From positions 1 through 64,000 of the forward strand of contig CAJFNJ010000014.1 in the NCBI GenBank assembly GCA_904394705.1: DNA of 64,000 nt, read 5' to 3'. Made by a program: the position numbers and the translations under genes. Below are positions 33,104 to 42,271 of this stretch, in pieces. Source of the DNA: Avimicrobium caecorum (GTDB taxonomy: Bacteria > Bacillota > Clostridia > Oscillospirales > Ruminococcaceae). The notes under the pieces were generated by a model. The model worked only from the letters and a program-made list of their open reading frames with translations, did no database searches and had not been told where the DNA came from. How positions within the stretch are numbered: position 1 is the stretch's first letter; every line of letters begins with the position of its first letter.

Positions 33104-34165
33104 ATGGCTTCCGAGAAAACTGAAAAGGCAACGCCCAAACGGAAACAGGACGAACGAAAGAAAGGCCATGTATTCCAGAGCCAGGAAGTGACCATCGTCT
33201 TTTCCCTGCTGGCGACCTTTTTCGGATTCAAGCTGCTGGCTCCGTCCATTCTCACCACCATCGAACAGAGCCTGACCGAGTTCATTAGTCTGGCGGGAAC
33301 GATGAAGGAGGTCAGTGTGGCGGATGCCCGGGGATACTTCGTGGAGGGGTGCATCACCTTCCTGATGACCGCTTTCCCCATGCTGCTGATCTGTTCACTG
33401 GTGGCGATCATCTCCACTGTGGCACAGACCCGGGGCCTCTTTACCATGGAATCCCTGGCGCCCAAGTTCAGCCGCCTGAGCCCGCTGCAGGGCCTCAAGC
33501 GGATGTTCTCTCTGCGGGGCGTCATTGAACTGCTCAAGGCGATGATCAAGATCATCATTCTGGGCTCCATCATCTGGAACGCGCTCCAGAAGGATTTCTG
33601 GAACTTCTCCCGGCTGATGGATATGGAACCATTCCAGGCCATGACCTATACCGGCGACATGATCCTGTCCATAGTCCAGCCGGTGGCGATTGCCATGGCT
33701 TTTGTGGCAGGATTTGACCTGTTCTATCAGTGGTGGGACTACGAAAAGAATCTGCGTATGTCCCGGCAGGAACTCAAAGAGGAGTACAAACAGACTGAAG
33801 GCGATCCCCAGATCAAGGGTAAGATCCGGGAACGCCAGCAGGCTCAGGCACGGCAGCGTATGATGCAGAAGGTGCCGTCTGCCGATGTTGTAATCCGAAA
33901 CCCTACCCATTACGCTGTGGCGATTCAGTATGATCCGTCCCGCAACAATGCTCCGGTGGTGGTTGCCAAGGGCGCGGACAGCCTGGCACTGCGCATTGTG
34001 GCAGTGGCAGAGGAACATGGCGTATTCATCACCGAAAACCGACCGCTGGCCCGCGGCCTCTATGAGGCGGTGGATCTGGATCAGGAGATCCCCGACCGGT
34101 TCTATCAGCCGGTCGCAGAGGTGCTGGCATTTGTATACAGTCTTAAGAAGAAGGAATTGAAGTAA
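33104..34165 (+). CDS. flhB: Flagellar export switch protein FlhB
   Basis: A 353-residue FlhB. It opens with a basic segment (SEKTEKATPKRKQDERKKGH), followed by four membrane helices (about 30-215) and a cytoplasmic domain. The autocleavage motif NPTH lies at residues 266-269. Cleavage between Asn and Pro lets the gate switch substrates when FliK signals. The stop is directly followed by flhA. A FlhB C-terminal-like paralogue without NPTH is encoded at 45966. Confidence 0.96.
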   Translation: MASEKTEKATPKRKQDERKKGHVFQSQEVTIVFSLLATFFGFKLLAPSILTTIEQSLTEFISLAGTMKEVSVADARGYFVEGCITFLMTAFPMLLICSLVAIISTVAQTRGLFTMESLAPKFSRLSPLQGLKRMFSLRGVIELLKAMIKIIILGSIIWNALQKDFWNFSRLMDMEPFQAMTYTGDMILSIVQPVAIAMAFVAGFDLFYQWWDYEKNLRMSRQELKEEYKQTEGDPQIKGKIRERQQAQARQRMMQKVPSADVVIRNPTHYAVAIQYDPSRNNAPVVVAKGADSLALRIVAVAEEHGVFITENRPLARGLYEAVDLDQEIPDRFYQPVAEVLAFVYSLKKKELK

Positions 34166-36220
34166 GTGAAATTTTTCAACAATGCAGTATCCGCCTTTGT
34201 GGTACTGATCATCTTCCTGTTGATAATCCCGCTGCCCACCTGGCTGCTGGACTTTATGTTTATCACGAACCTGACCATCTCGTTCGTGATCCTTCTGATG
34301 ACCATGTATATCAAGGAATCCCTGGAAATTTCCATCTATCCTTCGCTGCTGCTCATCACTACCCTGTTCCGACTGGCTCTGAATGTATCTTCCACCCGTA
34401 AGATCCTCACCAACAACGGCTATGCCGGTGAAGTGGTAAAGACCTTCGGTGAGTTTGTAATCCAGGGCAATGTGGTAGTCGGCCTGGTAATCTTCCTGAT
34501 TATCGTTCTGGTACAGTTCATCGTTATTACTAAAGGTTCCGAACGAGTAGCGGAAGTATCGGCCCGATTCACCCTGGATGCGATGCCCGGTAAGCAGATG
34601 GCCATCGACGCAGACCTGAGCTCCGGCCTGATCGATGAGGAAACCGCCCGTATCCGCCGTTCCAAGATCCAGCGGGAGGCGGACTTCTTCGGCGCCATGG
34701 ACGGTGCTACCAAGTTCGTCAAGGGCGATGCCATCATGTCGCTGGTGGTTACCTTCATCAACCTGGTGGGCGGTATCATCATGGGCTTTATCAACCATGT
34801 GGGCAGCTTCCAGGAGATCGTGCAGATCTATTCCACCTCCACCGTCGGTGATGGCCTGATGTCCCAGATCCCGGCGCTGCTGATTTCGGTAGCCACCGGT
34901 ATGATCGTAACCCGGTCGGCTTCGGAGAGCAACCTCAATGAAGATGTGGTGCATCAGCTCTCGGCCCAGCCGATGGTTCTGATCCTGTCGGCACTGGCAA
35001 TGGCTTCCCTCTGTCTGATCGGTTTCCCGGCTCTTCAGGTGCTGACCATGTCGGCGATCCTGATGGTGCTGGGTGTGACCCTCATGCGCCGTCAGGCTGC
35101 GGTTCCGGCTGCCCTGGAGGACGGTGCGGCTCCGGCTGTCACGGAGGAGATCACCAGTGAGGCGGCCTTCTACAAGAATATCGACAATGTCTATAACCTG
35201 CTCAATGTGGACCAGATCTCCATGGAATTCGGTTACAGCCTGATCCCCATGGTGGACGAGTCCAGCGGCGGCAACTTCATCGACCGGGTTGTCATGTTCC
35301 GTAAGCAGTTCGCGCTGGAAATGGGTATGGTATTCCCGTCAGTGCGCCTGAAGGACAGCGGTCAGCTCAACCCCAACCAGTATGCCATCAGCATCCGGGG
35401 GGAACAGGTGGCCCAGGGTGAAGTGCTGGTGGATCACTACCTGGCACTGGCGCCCGACCCGGAGCATGATACCATCGAGGGCATTGAAACTGTGGAGCCG
35501 GCCTTCGGTATGGCTGCCAAGTGGATCAGTGAGGACCGCCGCATCAAGGCGGAACTGGCTGGCTACACCCTGATCGATCCCACCTCGGTGATCATCACCC
35601 ATCTGTCTGAGGTCATCAAGGCCCATGCCTATGAGCTGCTCAGCCGTCAGGAAGTGGGCAATATCCTGGCAAATCTCCGCAAGACCAATGAGGCTCTGGT
35701 GAATGATACCATTCCCGCCATTGTGTCGGTGGGTACGCTGCAGAAGGTGCTGTGCAACCTGCTGCGGGAAGGAGTGCCCATCCGGGATATTGAAGCGATC
35801 CTGGAAACCCTGGCGGACTATGGCGCCACCGTCAAGGATCTGGATATGCTCACCGAATATGTGCGCCAGTCGCTGCGCCGGACCATCACCCATCGGTTCG
35901 CCGAGGCCGGACAGCTCAAGGTCATCAGCCTGGATGCCAACATCGAAAATCAGATCATGGCGGCAGTCAAGAAGGTGGATACCGGTTCCTATCTGGCGCT
36001 GGAACCCAAGCTGATCCAGGATATTATCAACTCCACCACCCGGGAGCTGGAAAAGGTACGGGATTTGGTAACTGTACCGGTAATCCTCACCTCTCCGGTG
36101 GTGCGGATCTACTTCAAGAAGCTGGTGGATCAGTTCTATCTCAATGCTGTGGTGCTCTCCTTCAACGAGATCGATTCGGATGTGAAGATCCAGGCGTTGG
36201 GAAATATCAGTTTGTCATAA
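34166..36220 (+). CDS. flhA: Flagellar export gate protein FlhA
   Basis: A 684-residue FlhA. The N-terminal half (about 1-310) has eight membrane helices and the FHIPEP-type loop sequence DAMPGKQMAIDADLSSGLID. The cytoplasmic half binds chaperone-substrate complexes. The start is GTG, immediately after the flhB stop. In most Firmicutes flhF and flhG follow; here the next gene is the sigma factor 39 bases later. Confidence 0.97.
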   Translation: MKFFNNAVSAFVVLIIFLLIIPLPTWLLDFMFITNLTISFVILLMTMYIKESLEISIYPSLLLITTLFRLALNVSSTRKILTNNGYAGEVVKTFGEFVIQGNVVVGLVIFLIIVLVQFIVITKGSERVAEVSARFTLDAMPGKQMAIDADLSSGLIDEETARIRRSKIQREADFFGAMDGATKFVKGDAIMSLVVTFINLVGGIIMGFINHVGSFQEIVQIYSTSTVGDGLMSQIPALLISVATGMIVTRSASESNLNEDVVHQLSAQPMVLILSALAMASLCLIGFPALQVLTMSAILMVLGVTLMRRQAAVPAALEDGAAPAVTEEITSEAAFYKNIDNVYNLLNVDQISMEFGYSLIPMVDESSGGNFIDRVVMFRKQFALEMGMVFPSVRLKDSGQLNPNQYAISIRGEQVAQGEVLVDHYLALAPDPEHDTIEGIETVEPAFGMAAKWISEDRRIKAELAGYTLIDPTSVIITHLSEVIKAHAYELLSRQEVGNILANLRKTNEALVNDTIPAIVSVGTLQKVLCNLLREGVPIRDIEAILETLADYGATVKDLDMLTEYVRQSLRRTITHRFAEAGQLKVISLDANIENQIMAAVKKVDTGSYLALEPKLIQDIINSTTRELEKVRDLVTVPVILTSPVVRIYFKKLVDQFYLNAVVLSFNEIDSDVKIQALGNISLS

Positions 36221-36259
36221 CCTGACTCAATTATACAATTCGGAAAGGAGGGAACCGCT

Positions 36260-37036
36260 GTGCCTGCGGAGGAACTGGAGAAAACAACCGATATTGATCC
36301 GGATGCGCTGATGCGGGAGTACAAGCAGACCGGTTCCCTGGAAGTGCGCAACCAGCTTGTGATGTATTACAGCTACATTGCCCGGAGTATGGCAGTGAAG
36401 ATGAGCAGTACCTATCACAAGTATGCCACCACCGAAGAGATGGTCAATCAGTGCGTGATTGCACTCATCAACAGTCTGGAGCGCTTTGACCCGGACAAAG
36501 GGGTGAAATTCTCCACCTATGCGTTTACCAAGGTGCGGGGCGCCATTATCGATTATGTCCGCAAACAGGACTGGCTGTCCCGCAGGGTGCGGCAGATGGA
36601 TATCCGCATCCTGAAAACCGAAGATGAACTCAGCCTGGAGCTGGGCCGTCCGCCGACCCGTCTGGAGATGGCAGACCGGCTGCAGATCACACCGGAAGAA
36701 TTTGACCGCTGTGTCTGGGAGATGTCCGGGGAGAATATCTACTCCCTGGAAACACTGCTCACCACACCCGGCCGGACCCAGAGTTCCCTGACTCTGGAAG
36801 GGGTCTTTGATCCGGAAGATGAAATGGACGAGCAGGAGCTGCGCAGTCAGCTGATGAAGGCCATTGATGAACTCAATGAACAGGAACGCACGGTTCTGTC
36901 CCTCTATTACTATGAAGATCTCACCATGCGGGAGATCGGACAGGTGCTGGGGGTCAGTGAACAGCGTGTGGGACAGATCAACCAGAAGCTGATCCGGAAA
37001 CTCCGGGAGAAGCTGGCTTATTATACGAAAGGATGA
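36260..37036 (+). CDS. sigD: Flagellar sigma factor sigma-D (FliA)
   Basis: A 258-residue sigma-28-type factor. Region 2 reads VKFSTYAFTKVRGAIIDYVR with the -10-binding WLSRRVRQMD. Region 3 contains LGRPPTRLEMADRLQI. Region 4 has the helix-turn-helix TMREIGQVLGVSEQRVGQIN. It transcribes late flagellar and chemotaxis genes and is held by FlgM until hook completion. GTG 36260 follows AAAGGAGGG. Its stop overlaps the ribosome binding region of the following rod gene. Confidence 0.95.
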   Translation: MPAEELEKTTDIDPDALMREYKQTGSLEVRNQLVMYYSYIARSMAVKMSSTYHKYATTEEMVNQCVIALINSLERFDPDKGVKFSTYAFTKVRGAIIDYVRKQDWLSRRVRQMDIRILKTEDELSLELGRPPTRLEMADRLQITPEEFDRCVWEMSGENIYSLETLLTTPGRTQSSLTLEGVFDPEDEMDEQELRSQLMKAIDELNEQERTVLSLYYYEDLTMREIGQVLGVSEQRVGQINQKLIRKLREKLAYYTKG

Positions 37037-37037
37037 G

Positions 37038-37814
37038 ATGGATATGTTGAGAGGTTTTTACACGGCGGCGTCGGGAATTCTGTCCCAGCAGCGCACACTG
37101 GATGTCCTGACAAACAATATTGCCAATGTCCGGACACCGGGCTTCCGGGCTTCCCGGGTGGTGACCAGCTCCTTTGAACAGGAACTGCTGACCCGGATGG
37201 AGGGCAGCAACTCCGCTGTGATCGGTTCCAGCGCGCCCATGCAGGTGGTATCCGAAGTTCCGGTGAAGTTCGATACCAATTCGCTGCAGGAAACCGGCAG
37301 CCCCTTTGACTTCGCACTGGATGGGGAAGGCTTCTTTAATATCCAGGCTCCCGAGGACGAGGCCGGCAATCCCGGTGCCCAGTACCTGACCCGCAATGGC
37401 AGCTTTACCCTCAATGGGGACAAGCAGCTGGAGCTCACCGGCGTAGGCCTGGTTCTGGGGGAAAAGGGCGTTATCGAGCTGGATGACGCCAACTTCACTG
37501 TGGACACCGACGGCTCGGTCTATGACAGCCGGGGCCGGTATGTGGACCGTCTGCTGGTGACTGTACCCGCAGAGGGTGCCCAGACCCGGATCGCCGGAAA
37601 CGGCCTCTATGTCACCGATGATATGCAGGCCAACCAGACTGTATCGGAACAGACCAAGATCCGTCAGGGCTGGCTGGAATCCTCCAATATCGATGTCAAC
37701 CGGGAATATGCCATGGTGATGGAAGCCCAGCGTGCCTTCCAGGCCTGCAGCAGTGCCCTGCAGATCATCGACCAGATCGACCAGAAGTCCGCATCGGAAA
37801 TCGCGTCGCTGTAA
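37038..37814 (+). CDS. flgF: Flagellar rod protein, FlgF/FlgG family (first copy)
   Basis: A 258-residue basal-body rod protein. The N-terminus MLRGFYTAASGILSQQRTLD with LTNNIANVRTPGFRASRVV and the C-terminus NIDVNREYAMVMEAQRAFQA are the axial D0 signatures. The middle has the GSPFDFALDGEGFFNIQAPE motif. FlgF and FlgG form proximal and distal rod; which paralogue this is cannot be settled without alignment. The start is one base after the sigD stop. Confidence 0.88.
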   Translation: MDMLRGFYTAASGILSQQRTLDVLTNNIANVRTPGFRASRVVTSSFEQELLTRMEGSNSAVIGSSAPMQVVSEVPVKFDTNSLQETGSPFDFALDGEGFFNIQAPEDEAGNPGAQYLTRNGSFTLNGDKQLELTGVGLVLGEKGVIELDDANFTVDTDGSVYDSRGRYVDRLLVTVPAEGAQTRIAGNGLYVTDDMQANQTVSEQTKIRQGWLESSNIDVNREYAMVMEAQRAFQACSSALQIIDQIDQKSASEIASL

Positions 37815-37832
37815 GGAAAGGACTGAACTGAG

Positions 37833-38564
37833 ATGAAGATTTCATTCTATAACGGAGTATCCGGCCTGGTAGCCTATCAGGAGGATATGGACCGGATCTC
37901 CAACAATATTTCCAACTCGGGTACTGTGGGCTATAAGGCCAGCCGTACCAACTTTTCCCAGCTGCTCTATACGGAAATGGCAGTGAACAGCGAAACAAAT
38001 CCGCTGACTGGTCATGGCGTCAAGGCAGATGATTCCCGTCTGCAGTACAAGCAGGGCAGTCTGCTCCAGACCGGTATTTCGCTGGACTTTGCCCTGATGG
38101 GTGATGGCTTCTTTGCGGTGGAGCGTCCGGACGGCAGCATCCAGTACACCCGCAGCGGTGCCTTTGACATCAGTGTCAGCGGCAGCAAGGGCTATCTGGT
38201 GACTTCGGATGGTTCCTTTGTGCTGGACAGCAAGGGCAAGCGCATCGAGCTCAAGCGGGATTCCAAGGACGATCCCTTTGATCTCACCCAGCTGCCCGAT
38301 CAGATCGGAATCTACAACATTGAAAATCCCTATGGCCTGCAGCCGGTGGGGGATACCTGCTTCGCGCTGACCGAGTCCTCGGGTGAGGCCACAGCCGACC
38401 GCAATGGTTCCAGCCGTCTGATTCAGGGTGCCCTGGAACAGTCCAGCGTGGATCTCTCGGATGAGATGGTGAATGTAATTCAGGCGCAGCGTGCCTTCCA
38501 GCTCAATGCCAAGATGGTACAGACTGCCGATGAGCTGGAACAGGTCATCAACAACCTGCGCTGA
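37833..38564 (+). CDS. flgG: Flagellar rod protein, FlgF/FlgG family (second copy)
   Basis: A 243-residue rod protein of the same family as its neighbour. It begins MKISFYNGVSGLVAYQEDMD, then ISNNISNSGTVGYKASRTNF. It ends SVDLSDEMVNVIQAQRAFQL followed by NAKMVQTADELEQVINNLR. The short RTN and SSDG-type rod loop fits FlgG or FlgF. It is 18 bases downstream of the first copy. The gene name is assigned by position and is tentative. Confidence 0.85.
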   Translation: MKISFYNGVSGLVAYQEDMDRISNNISNSGTVGYKASRTNFSQLLYTEMAVNSETNPLTGHGVKADDSRLQYKQGSLLQTGISLDFALMGDGFFAVERPDGSIQYTRSGAFDISVSGSKGYLVTSDGSFVLDSKGKRIELKRDSKDDPFDLTQLPDQIGIYNIENPYGLQPVGDTCFALTESSGEATADRNGSSRLIQGALEQSSVDLSDEMVNVIQAQRAFQLNAKMVQTADELEQVINNLR

Positions 38565-38582
38565 TAGGAAAGGAAGATCCAG

Positions 38583-39212
38583 TTGCCGTTTGAAACATTT
38601 GATAAGCTCAATGATATGCATATTGATGCCCTGCGGGAGATCGGAAACATCGGCTCGGGCAATGCGGCTTCGGCACTGTCCACCATGCTGTGCTGTCCGG
38701 TGAATATCTCGGTGCCCACCGTCCAGGTGTTGGACTACAATGACGCCGTGGAACAGATGGGCGGCCCGGAGCAGATGATCGTAGGCTCCCTGATCTCGCT
38801 GGAAGGCGATGTACAGGGCATGATCCTCTTCCTGCTCCAGAAGAACTTCTCCAGCATGATGATCAAGACCCTGCTGTGTGCAGAGGAAGCCCCTGAGATG
38901 GAATCCATCGATGAGATGGGCTATTCAGTGATCCAGGAGGTAGCAAACATCATGGCTGCTTCCTATCTCAATGCCATCGGCTCCCTCACCGGACTGACCA
39001 TCGGCATGTCCACACCGTCGCTGTGTATTGATATGCTGGGGGCGATCCTCAGCGTACCGGCGATTTATTATGCCAATATCAGTGATAAGATTATCTATAT
39101 CCAGGACGAATTCAGTGGTCATGATTTCAGAGCGCCCAGCCATATTCTGCTGATCCCCGACATGGATTCCCTGAAGAATATCATGGGGAAGCTGGGGCTG
39201 GAGGTAGAATAA
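38583..39212 (+). CDS. cheC: Chemotaxis CheY-P phosphatase CheC
   Basis: A 209-residue CheC. Both active-site motifs of the family are present: ALREIGNIGSGNAASALS and VIQEVANIMAASYLNAI. CheC hydrolyses CheY-P and is stimulated by CheD, which is the next gene. TTG 38583 is chosen since AAAGGAAG is correctly placed and the only early ATG (38616) has no ribosome binding site. Together with FliY it replaces CheZ. Confidence 0.94.
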   Translation: MPFETFDKLNDMHIDALREIGNIGSGNAASALSTMLCCPVNISVPTVQVLDYNDAVEQMGGPEQMIVGSLISLEGDVQGMILFLLQKNFSSMMIKTLLCAEEAPEMESIDEMGYSVIQEVANIMAASYLNAIGSLTGLTIGMSTPSLCIDMLGAILSVPAIYYANISDKIIYIQDEFSGHDFRAPSHILLIPDMDSLKNIMGKLGLEVE

Positions 39213-39214
39213 TT

Positions 39215-39691
39215 ATGATAACAGTAGGAATCTCGGATCTCAATGTCGCCAGAGCACCGGATGTACTGGTGACATACGCATTGGGGTCCTGTGTGGGGAT
39301 CTGTCTGTATGACAGTTTTACCCGGGTTGCCGGGTTATCCCATATCATGCTGCCCTCCAGTGCCCTGAGCCGGGACAAGAGCCAGCCGGCCCGGTATGCC
39401 GATACTGCCATTCCGATGCTGATCCAGCGTATGGTGGCAGCCGGCGCCAACAAATCCCGTCTGCGGGCCAAAATTGCCGGCGGAGCCAAGATGTTTGCCA
39501 CAGTATCGGATAATTCCCTCTCCAATATCGGACAGCGGAATGTGGCAGCCGTCAAGGAGACGCTGCGGGCCTATGGAATCCCGATCCTGGCGGACGATAC
39601 CGGCAAGGATTACGGACGCACCCTCTACTTCAATGCGGCGGATGGTTCCATGCGGATCAAATCCGCAAAGCATGGAGAATGGGTCTTTTAA
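39215..39691 (+). CDS. cheD: Chemoreceptor glutamine deamidase CheD
   Basis: A 158-residue CheD. The catalytic Cys26 is in YALGSCVGIC and His43 in GLSHIMLP; the Thr of the triad is near residue 20. The C-terminal ADDTGKDYGRTLYFNAADG is typical. CheD deamidates receptor glutamines and activates CheC. It is the last gene of the long flagellar operon, two bases after cheC, and a strong terminator follows. Confidence 0.95.
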   Translation: MITVGISDLNVARAPDVLVTYALGSCVGICLYDSFTRVAGLSHIMLPSSALSRDKSQPARYADTAIPMLIQRMVAAGANKSRLRAKIAGGAKMFATVSDNSLSNIGQRNVAAVKETLRAYGIPILADDTGKDYGRTLYFNAADGSMRIKSAKHGEWVF

Positions 39692-39699
39692 TCAGATCA

Positions 39700-39732
39700 A
39701 AAAGCCTCTCAGAATTTCTGAGAGGCTTTTTT
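39700..39732 (+). terminator. Terminator of the main flagellar operon
   Basis: AAAGCCTCTCAG pairs with CTGAGAGGCTTT (about 39701-39712 and 39718-39729), followed by T residues. This ends a unit of about 23 kb that starts at fliE. Confidence 0.88.
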
Positions 39733-39753
39733 CATGGGCTTTCGCAGGGGTAC

Positions 39754-39786
39754 AAAAAACCGCCTTTCTGTGGAGGGAAAGACGGT
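39754..39786 (-). terminator. Terminator of the cheAWRB operon
   Basis: On the minus strand AACCGTCTTTCC pairs with GAAAGGCGGTT (one internal mismatch), followed by TTTT. It lies about 25 bases after the cheB stop. Confidence 0.7.
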
Positions 39787-39807
39787 TGTGAGAGGAATTG
39801 GCGGAAG

Positions 39808-40884
39808 TCAGCGTGCGTACATGCTGAGCTGGCGCAGGATCTCATTGTCGATGGCATTGAGGGGCAGCTGCTTTTCCACAGCGCCGATGTCATAGGCGAC
39901 CATGGGCATACCATAGACCACCGAACTCTCCTTGTCCTGTCCGATGGTGTAGGCACCGGCCTTGCGCATCCGCAGCAGGCCCTTGGCGCCGTCCGCACCC
40001 ATACCGGTGAGGATTACGCCGATGGCCTTGCGTCCGGCAGTTTCAGCCACCGAGTCAAACAGCACATCCACCGAAGGACAGTGCCCGTTGACCTTGGGGC
40101 CAGCCACACTGGTGACAAAATAGCCCCGGGCATCCCGGGCCAGCCGGAGATGGAATCCGCCGGCGCCGATGATGATCTGTCCGGCAACGACCCGGTCTCC
40201 GGGAGCTGCTTCCTTGACCCGCATCTTGCAGATCCGGTCCAGGCGCTGGGCATACATCTGTGTAAAGACAGGCGGCATGTGCTGCACAATGACAATGCCG
40301 GGGGTGGTGGCAGGGAGATCCTTTACCACTTCCAGAATGGCGTCGGTGCCGCCGGTGGAAGCGCCGATGGCAATCACCAGGTCACTGGGCAGGCTCTTTC
40401 CGGCCAGGCTGGCGAGGCTGTGGGGCTGCACAACCGCAGGCTGCGGCTGTTGCTGGGCAGCGGGCTTCTGACGGACACGGGCGGTGGAGGCGATCTTCAC
40501 CTTGATGCGCAGCTCGTCCAGGAAGGTCTTGGTCTCAGACGGAGTATCACCGGCAGGCTTGCGGACAAAGTCCACCGCGCCGGCTTCCAGGGCATCCAGC
40601 ACCCGGAGGGGCAGGGAACTTACCACAACCACCGGCACCGGGTGAACCGGGATCAGCCGCTTGATGAAGTCAATGCCGTTGAGCTTGGGCATTTCCACAT
40701 CCATAGTCACAACATCGGGGTTGAGCTCCCGGATCTTCTTGAATGCTTCCTCTGCATCAGCAGCCATTCCAACTACTTCGATCCGGGGGTCTGCATCCAG
40801 GCCGTTCTTCAGAACGGTGCGGAAGAAGAAAGAATCATCCACAATCAGCAGACGGATCTTTTTGCTAAAGGAAAGGTCAGGCAT
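39808..40884 (-). CDS. cheB: Chemotaxis methylesterase CheB
   Basis: A 358-residue CheB. An N-terminal receiver (1-125, Asp62 in VVTMDVEMPKLNG) and an Ala/Gln/Pro linker precede the methylesterase domain. That domain has the active-site serine Ser176 in IGASTGGTDAI, the histidine in VQHMPPVF and the aspartate in GMGADGAKGL. It removes methyl groups from receptors for adaptation. It is the last gene of cheA-W-R-B on the minus strand, with five bases between it and cheR. Confidence 0.95.
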   Translation of the reverse strand: MPDLSFSKKIRLLIVDDSFFFRTVLKNGLDADPRIEVVGMAADAEEAFKKIRELNPDVVTMDVEMPKLNGIDFIKRLIPVHPVPVVVVSSLPLRVLDALEAGAVDFVRKPAGDTPSETKTFLDELRIKVKIASTARVRQKPAAQQQPQPAVVQPHSLASLAGKSLPSDLVIAIGASTGGTDAILEVVKDLPATTPGIVIVQHMPPVFTQMYAQRLDRICKMRVKEAAPGDRVVAGQIIIGAGGFHLRLARDARGYFVTSVAGPKVNGHCPSVDVLFDSVAETAGRKAIGVILTGMGADGAKGLLRMRKAGAYTIGQDKESSVVYGMPMVAYDIGAVEKQLPLNAIDNEILRQLSMYAR

Positions 40885-40889
40885 AGGGG

Positions 40890-41744
40890 TCAGCTCCTTC
40901 TCTGATAAATCGCAGGCTGGATATAAGTATACCGGGTATTGGTGCCGGAAATGCTCTCGGAATGCCCGATAAACAGATATCCGCCGGGAGCGGTCCAGTT
41001 GTAGAATTTATTCACCAGTTCCGCCTTGGTGGGTGCGTCAAAATAGATCATCACATTCCGGCAGAAGATCAGATCAAAGGGCTTTTTGTACTGGAAAGGC
41101 TCCATCAGGTTTCCGGGACGGAAAATCACTTCCCGGCGGATCTTGTCACTGATCTGGAAGCGTCCGTCTGCCAGTGCCACGGCATACTTGTTCTTCCAGC
41201 GGGACGGGAGATCCTTCATCTCCTCAGCGGTGTAGATCCCCTGCTTGGCCTTGGTGAGGACCTTCATGGAGAGGTCGGTCGCCAGAATGCGGGTATCCCA
41301 CTGATCCTTGCGGGAACCGAAGTATTCATCGATCACCATGGCAATGTTGTAGGCCTCCTGACCGGAGGAACAGCCCGCGCTCCAGATCCGCAGCACATGG
41401 TCCTTCCGGGTGCGTTCCAGATAGGGCAGGACCTGATTGGCAAGATACTGGAAATGATCGTTTTCCCGCATGAAATAGGAGAGATTGGTGGTGAGTTTAT
41501 TGAGCAGCGTAATACTCTCCTGACCGGTGGTATCCTGGAACAGGACATCCATATACTGCCGGAAGCTGGAAAAACCACGGCTGCGCAGTTCCTGTGCCAT
41601 ACGGCTTTCGATCAGGACACGCTTTTTGGTCAGGTCAATGCCATAATGCTGCTTGATATAGGTGGTCAGGGTGTGGAATTCCTGATCAGTCATACGAATC
41701 ATATCCGTTTTCCCGGTGGAGGCGGATACAGGTTTGGATTCCAT
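40890..41744 (-). CDS. cheR: Chemotaxis methyltransferase CheR
   Basis: A 284-residue CheR. The N-terminal helical domain (about 15-85) is followed by an AdoMet methyltransferase domain with RIWSAGCSSGQEAYNIAM and the late motif FDLIFCRNVMIYFD, then IGHSESISGTNTRY. It methylates receptor glutamates. ATG 41744 has AAAGGGG about twelve bases upstream; two later ATG codons (residues 15 and 18) are possible starts. Confidence 0.94.
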   Translation of the reverse strand: MESKPVSASTGKTDMIRMTDQEFHTLTTYIKQHYGIDLTKKRVLIESRMAQELRSRGFSSFRQYMDVLFQDTTGQESITLLNKLTTNLSYFMRENDHFQYLANQVLPYLERTRKDHVLRIWSAGCSSGQEAYNIAMVIDEYFGSRKDQWDTRILATDLSMKVLTKAKQGIYTAEEMKDLPSRWKNKYAVALADGRFQISDKIRREVIFRPGNLMEPFQYKKPFDLIFCRNVMIYFDAPTKAELVNKFYNWTAPGGYLFIGHSESISGTNTRYTYIQPAIYQRRS

Positions 41745-41772
41745 ATTGACTTAGTACCCCTTTCCGTTCGGC

Positions 41773-42252
41773 TCAATAGGGCCGGAGATCATTTTGGAAG
41801 AATTTTTCGCAGTCGATGTTCAGGATCACTTTATCGCCGGTCTTGGCAATGAAGGAAAGGTACCGGTTGGTGCTGCGGTTGCCCACCGTGGGCGGAACAT
41901 TGCGGCGTTCTGCCTCAATGCTGACAACTTCGGCAACCCGATCTACAATCAGACCTACCTGCATGTCATGAATAGTGACGATAATAATGCAGGTCTTGTC
42001 ATCATATTCCCGTGCCGGCTGTCCGAACTTCAGACGCACATCAATGACCGGGACTACCTTGCCCCGGAGGTTGATAATGCCCTTGAAGTAATCCGGCAGG
42101 CCGGGAACATAGGTGGTGGGCTGAATGCTGATGATCTCAATGATATGGCACAGCTCAATGCTGTAAAATGTATCGTCGATATAAAAGGTCAAAAACCGGC
42201 CCCGGAGTTCATCCAGAGCTTCCTCGGCTACGGTTGTAAGCTCGTTGTTCAT
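41773..42252 (-). CDS. cheW: Chemotaxis coupling protein CheW
   Basis: A 159-residue CheW. The core reads FLTFYIDDTFYSIELCHIIE, then LPDYFKGIINLRGKVVPVID, and VGLIVDRVAEVVSI. It bridges receptors and CheA. ATG 42252 is preferred since AAAGGAG is seven bases upstream; a longer frame to 42303 enters cheA. Confidence 0.94.
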   Translation of the reverse strand: MNNELTTVAEEALDELRGRFLTFYIDDTFYSIELCHIIEIISIQPTTYVPGLPDYFKGIINLRGKVVPVIDVRLKFGQPAREYDDKTCIIIVTIHDMQVGLIVDRVAEVVSIEAERRNVPPTVGNRSTNRYLSFIAKTGDKVILNIDCEKFFQNDLRPY

Positions 42253-42271
42253 GTCAAAACTCCTTTCTGCC

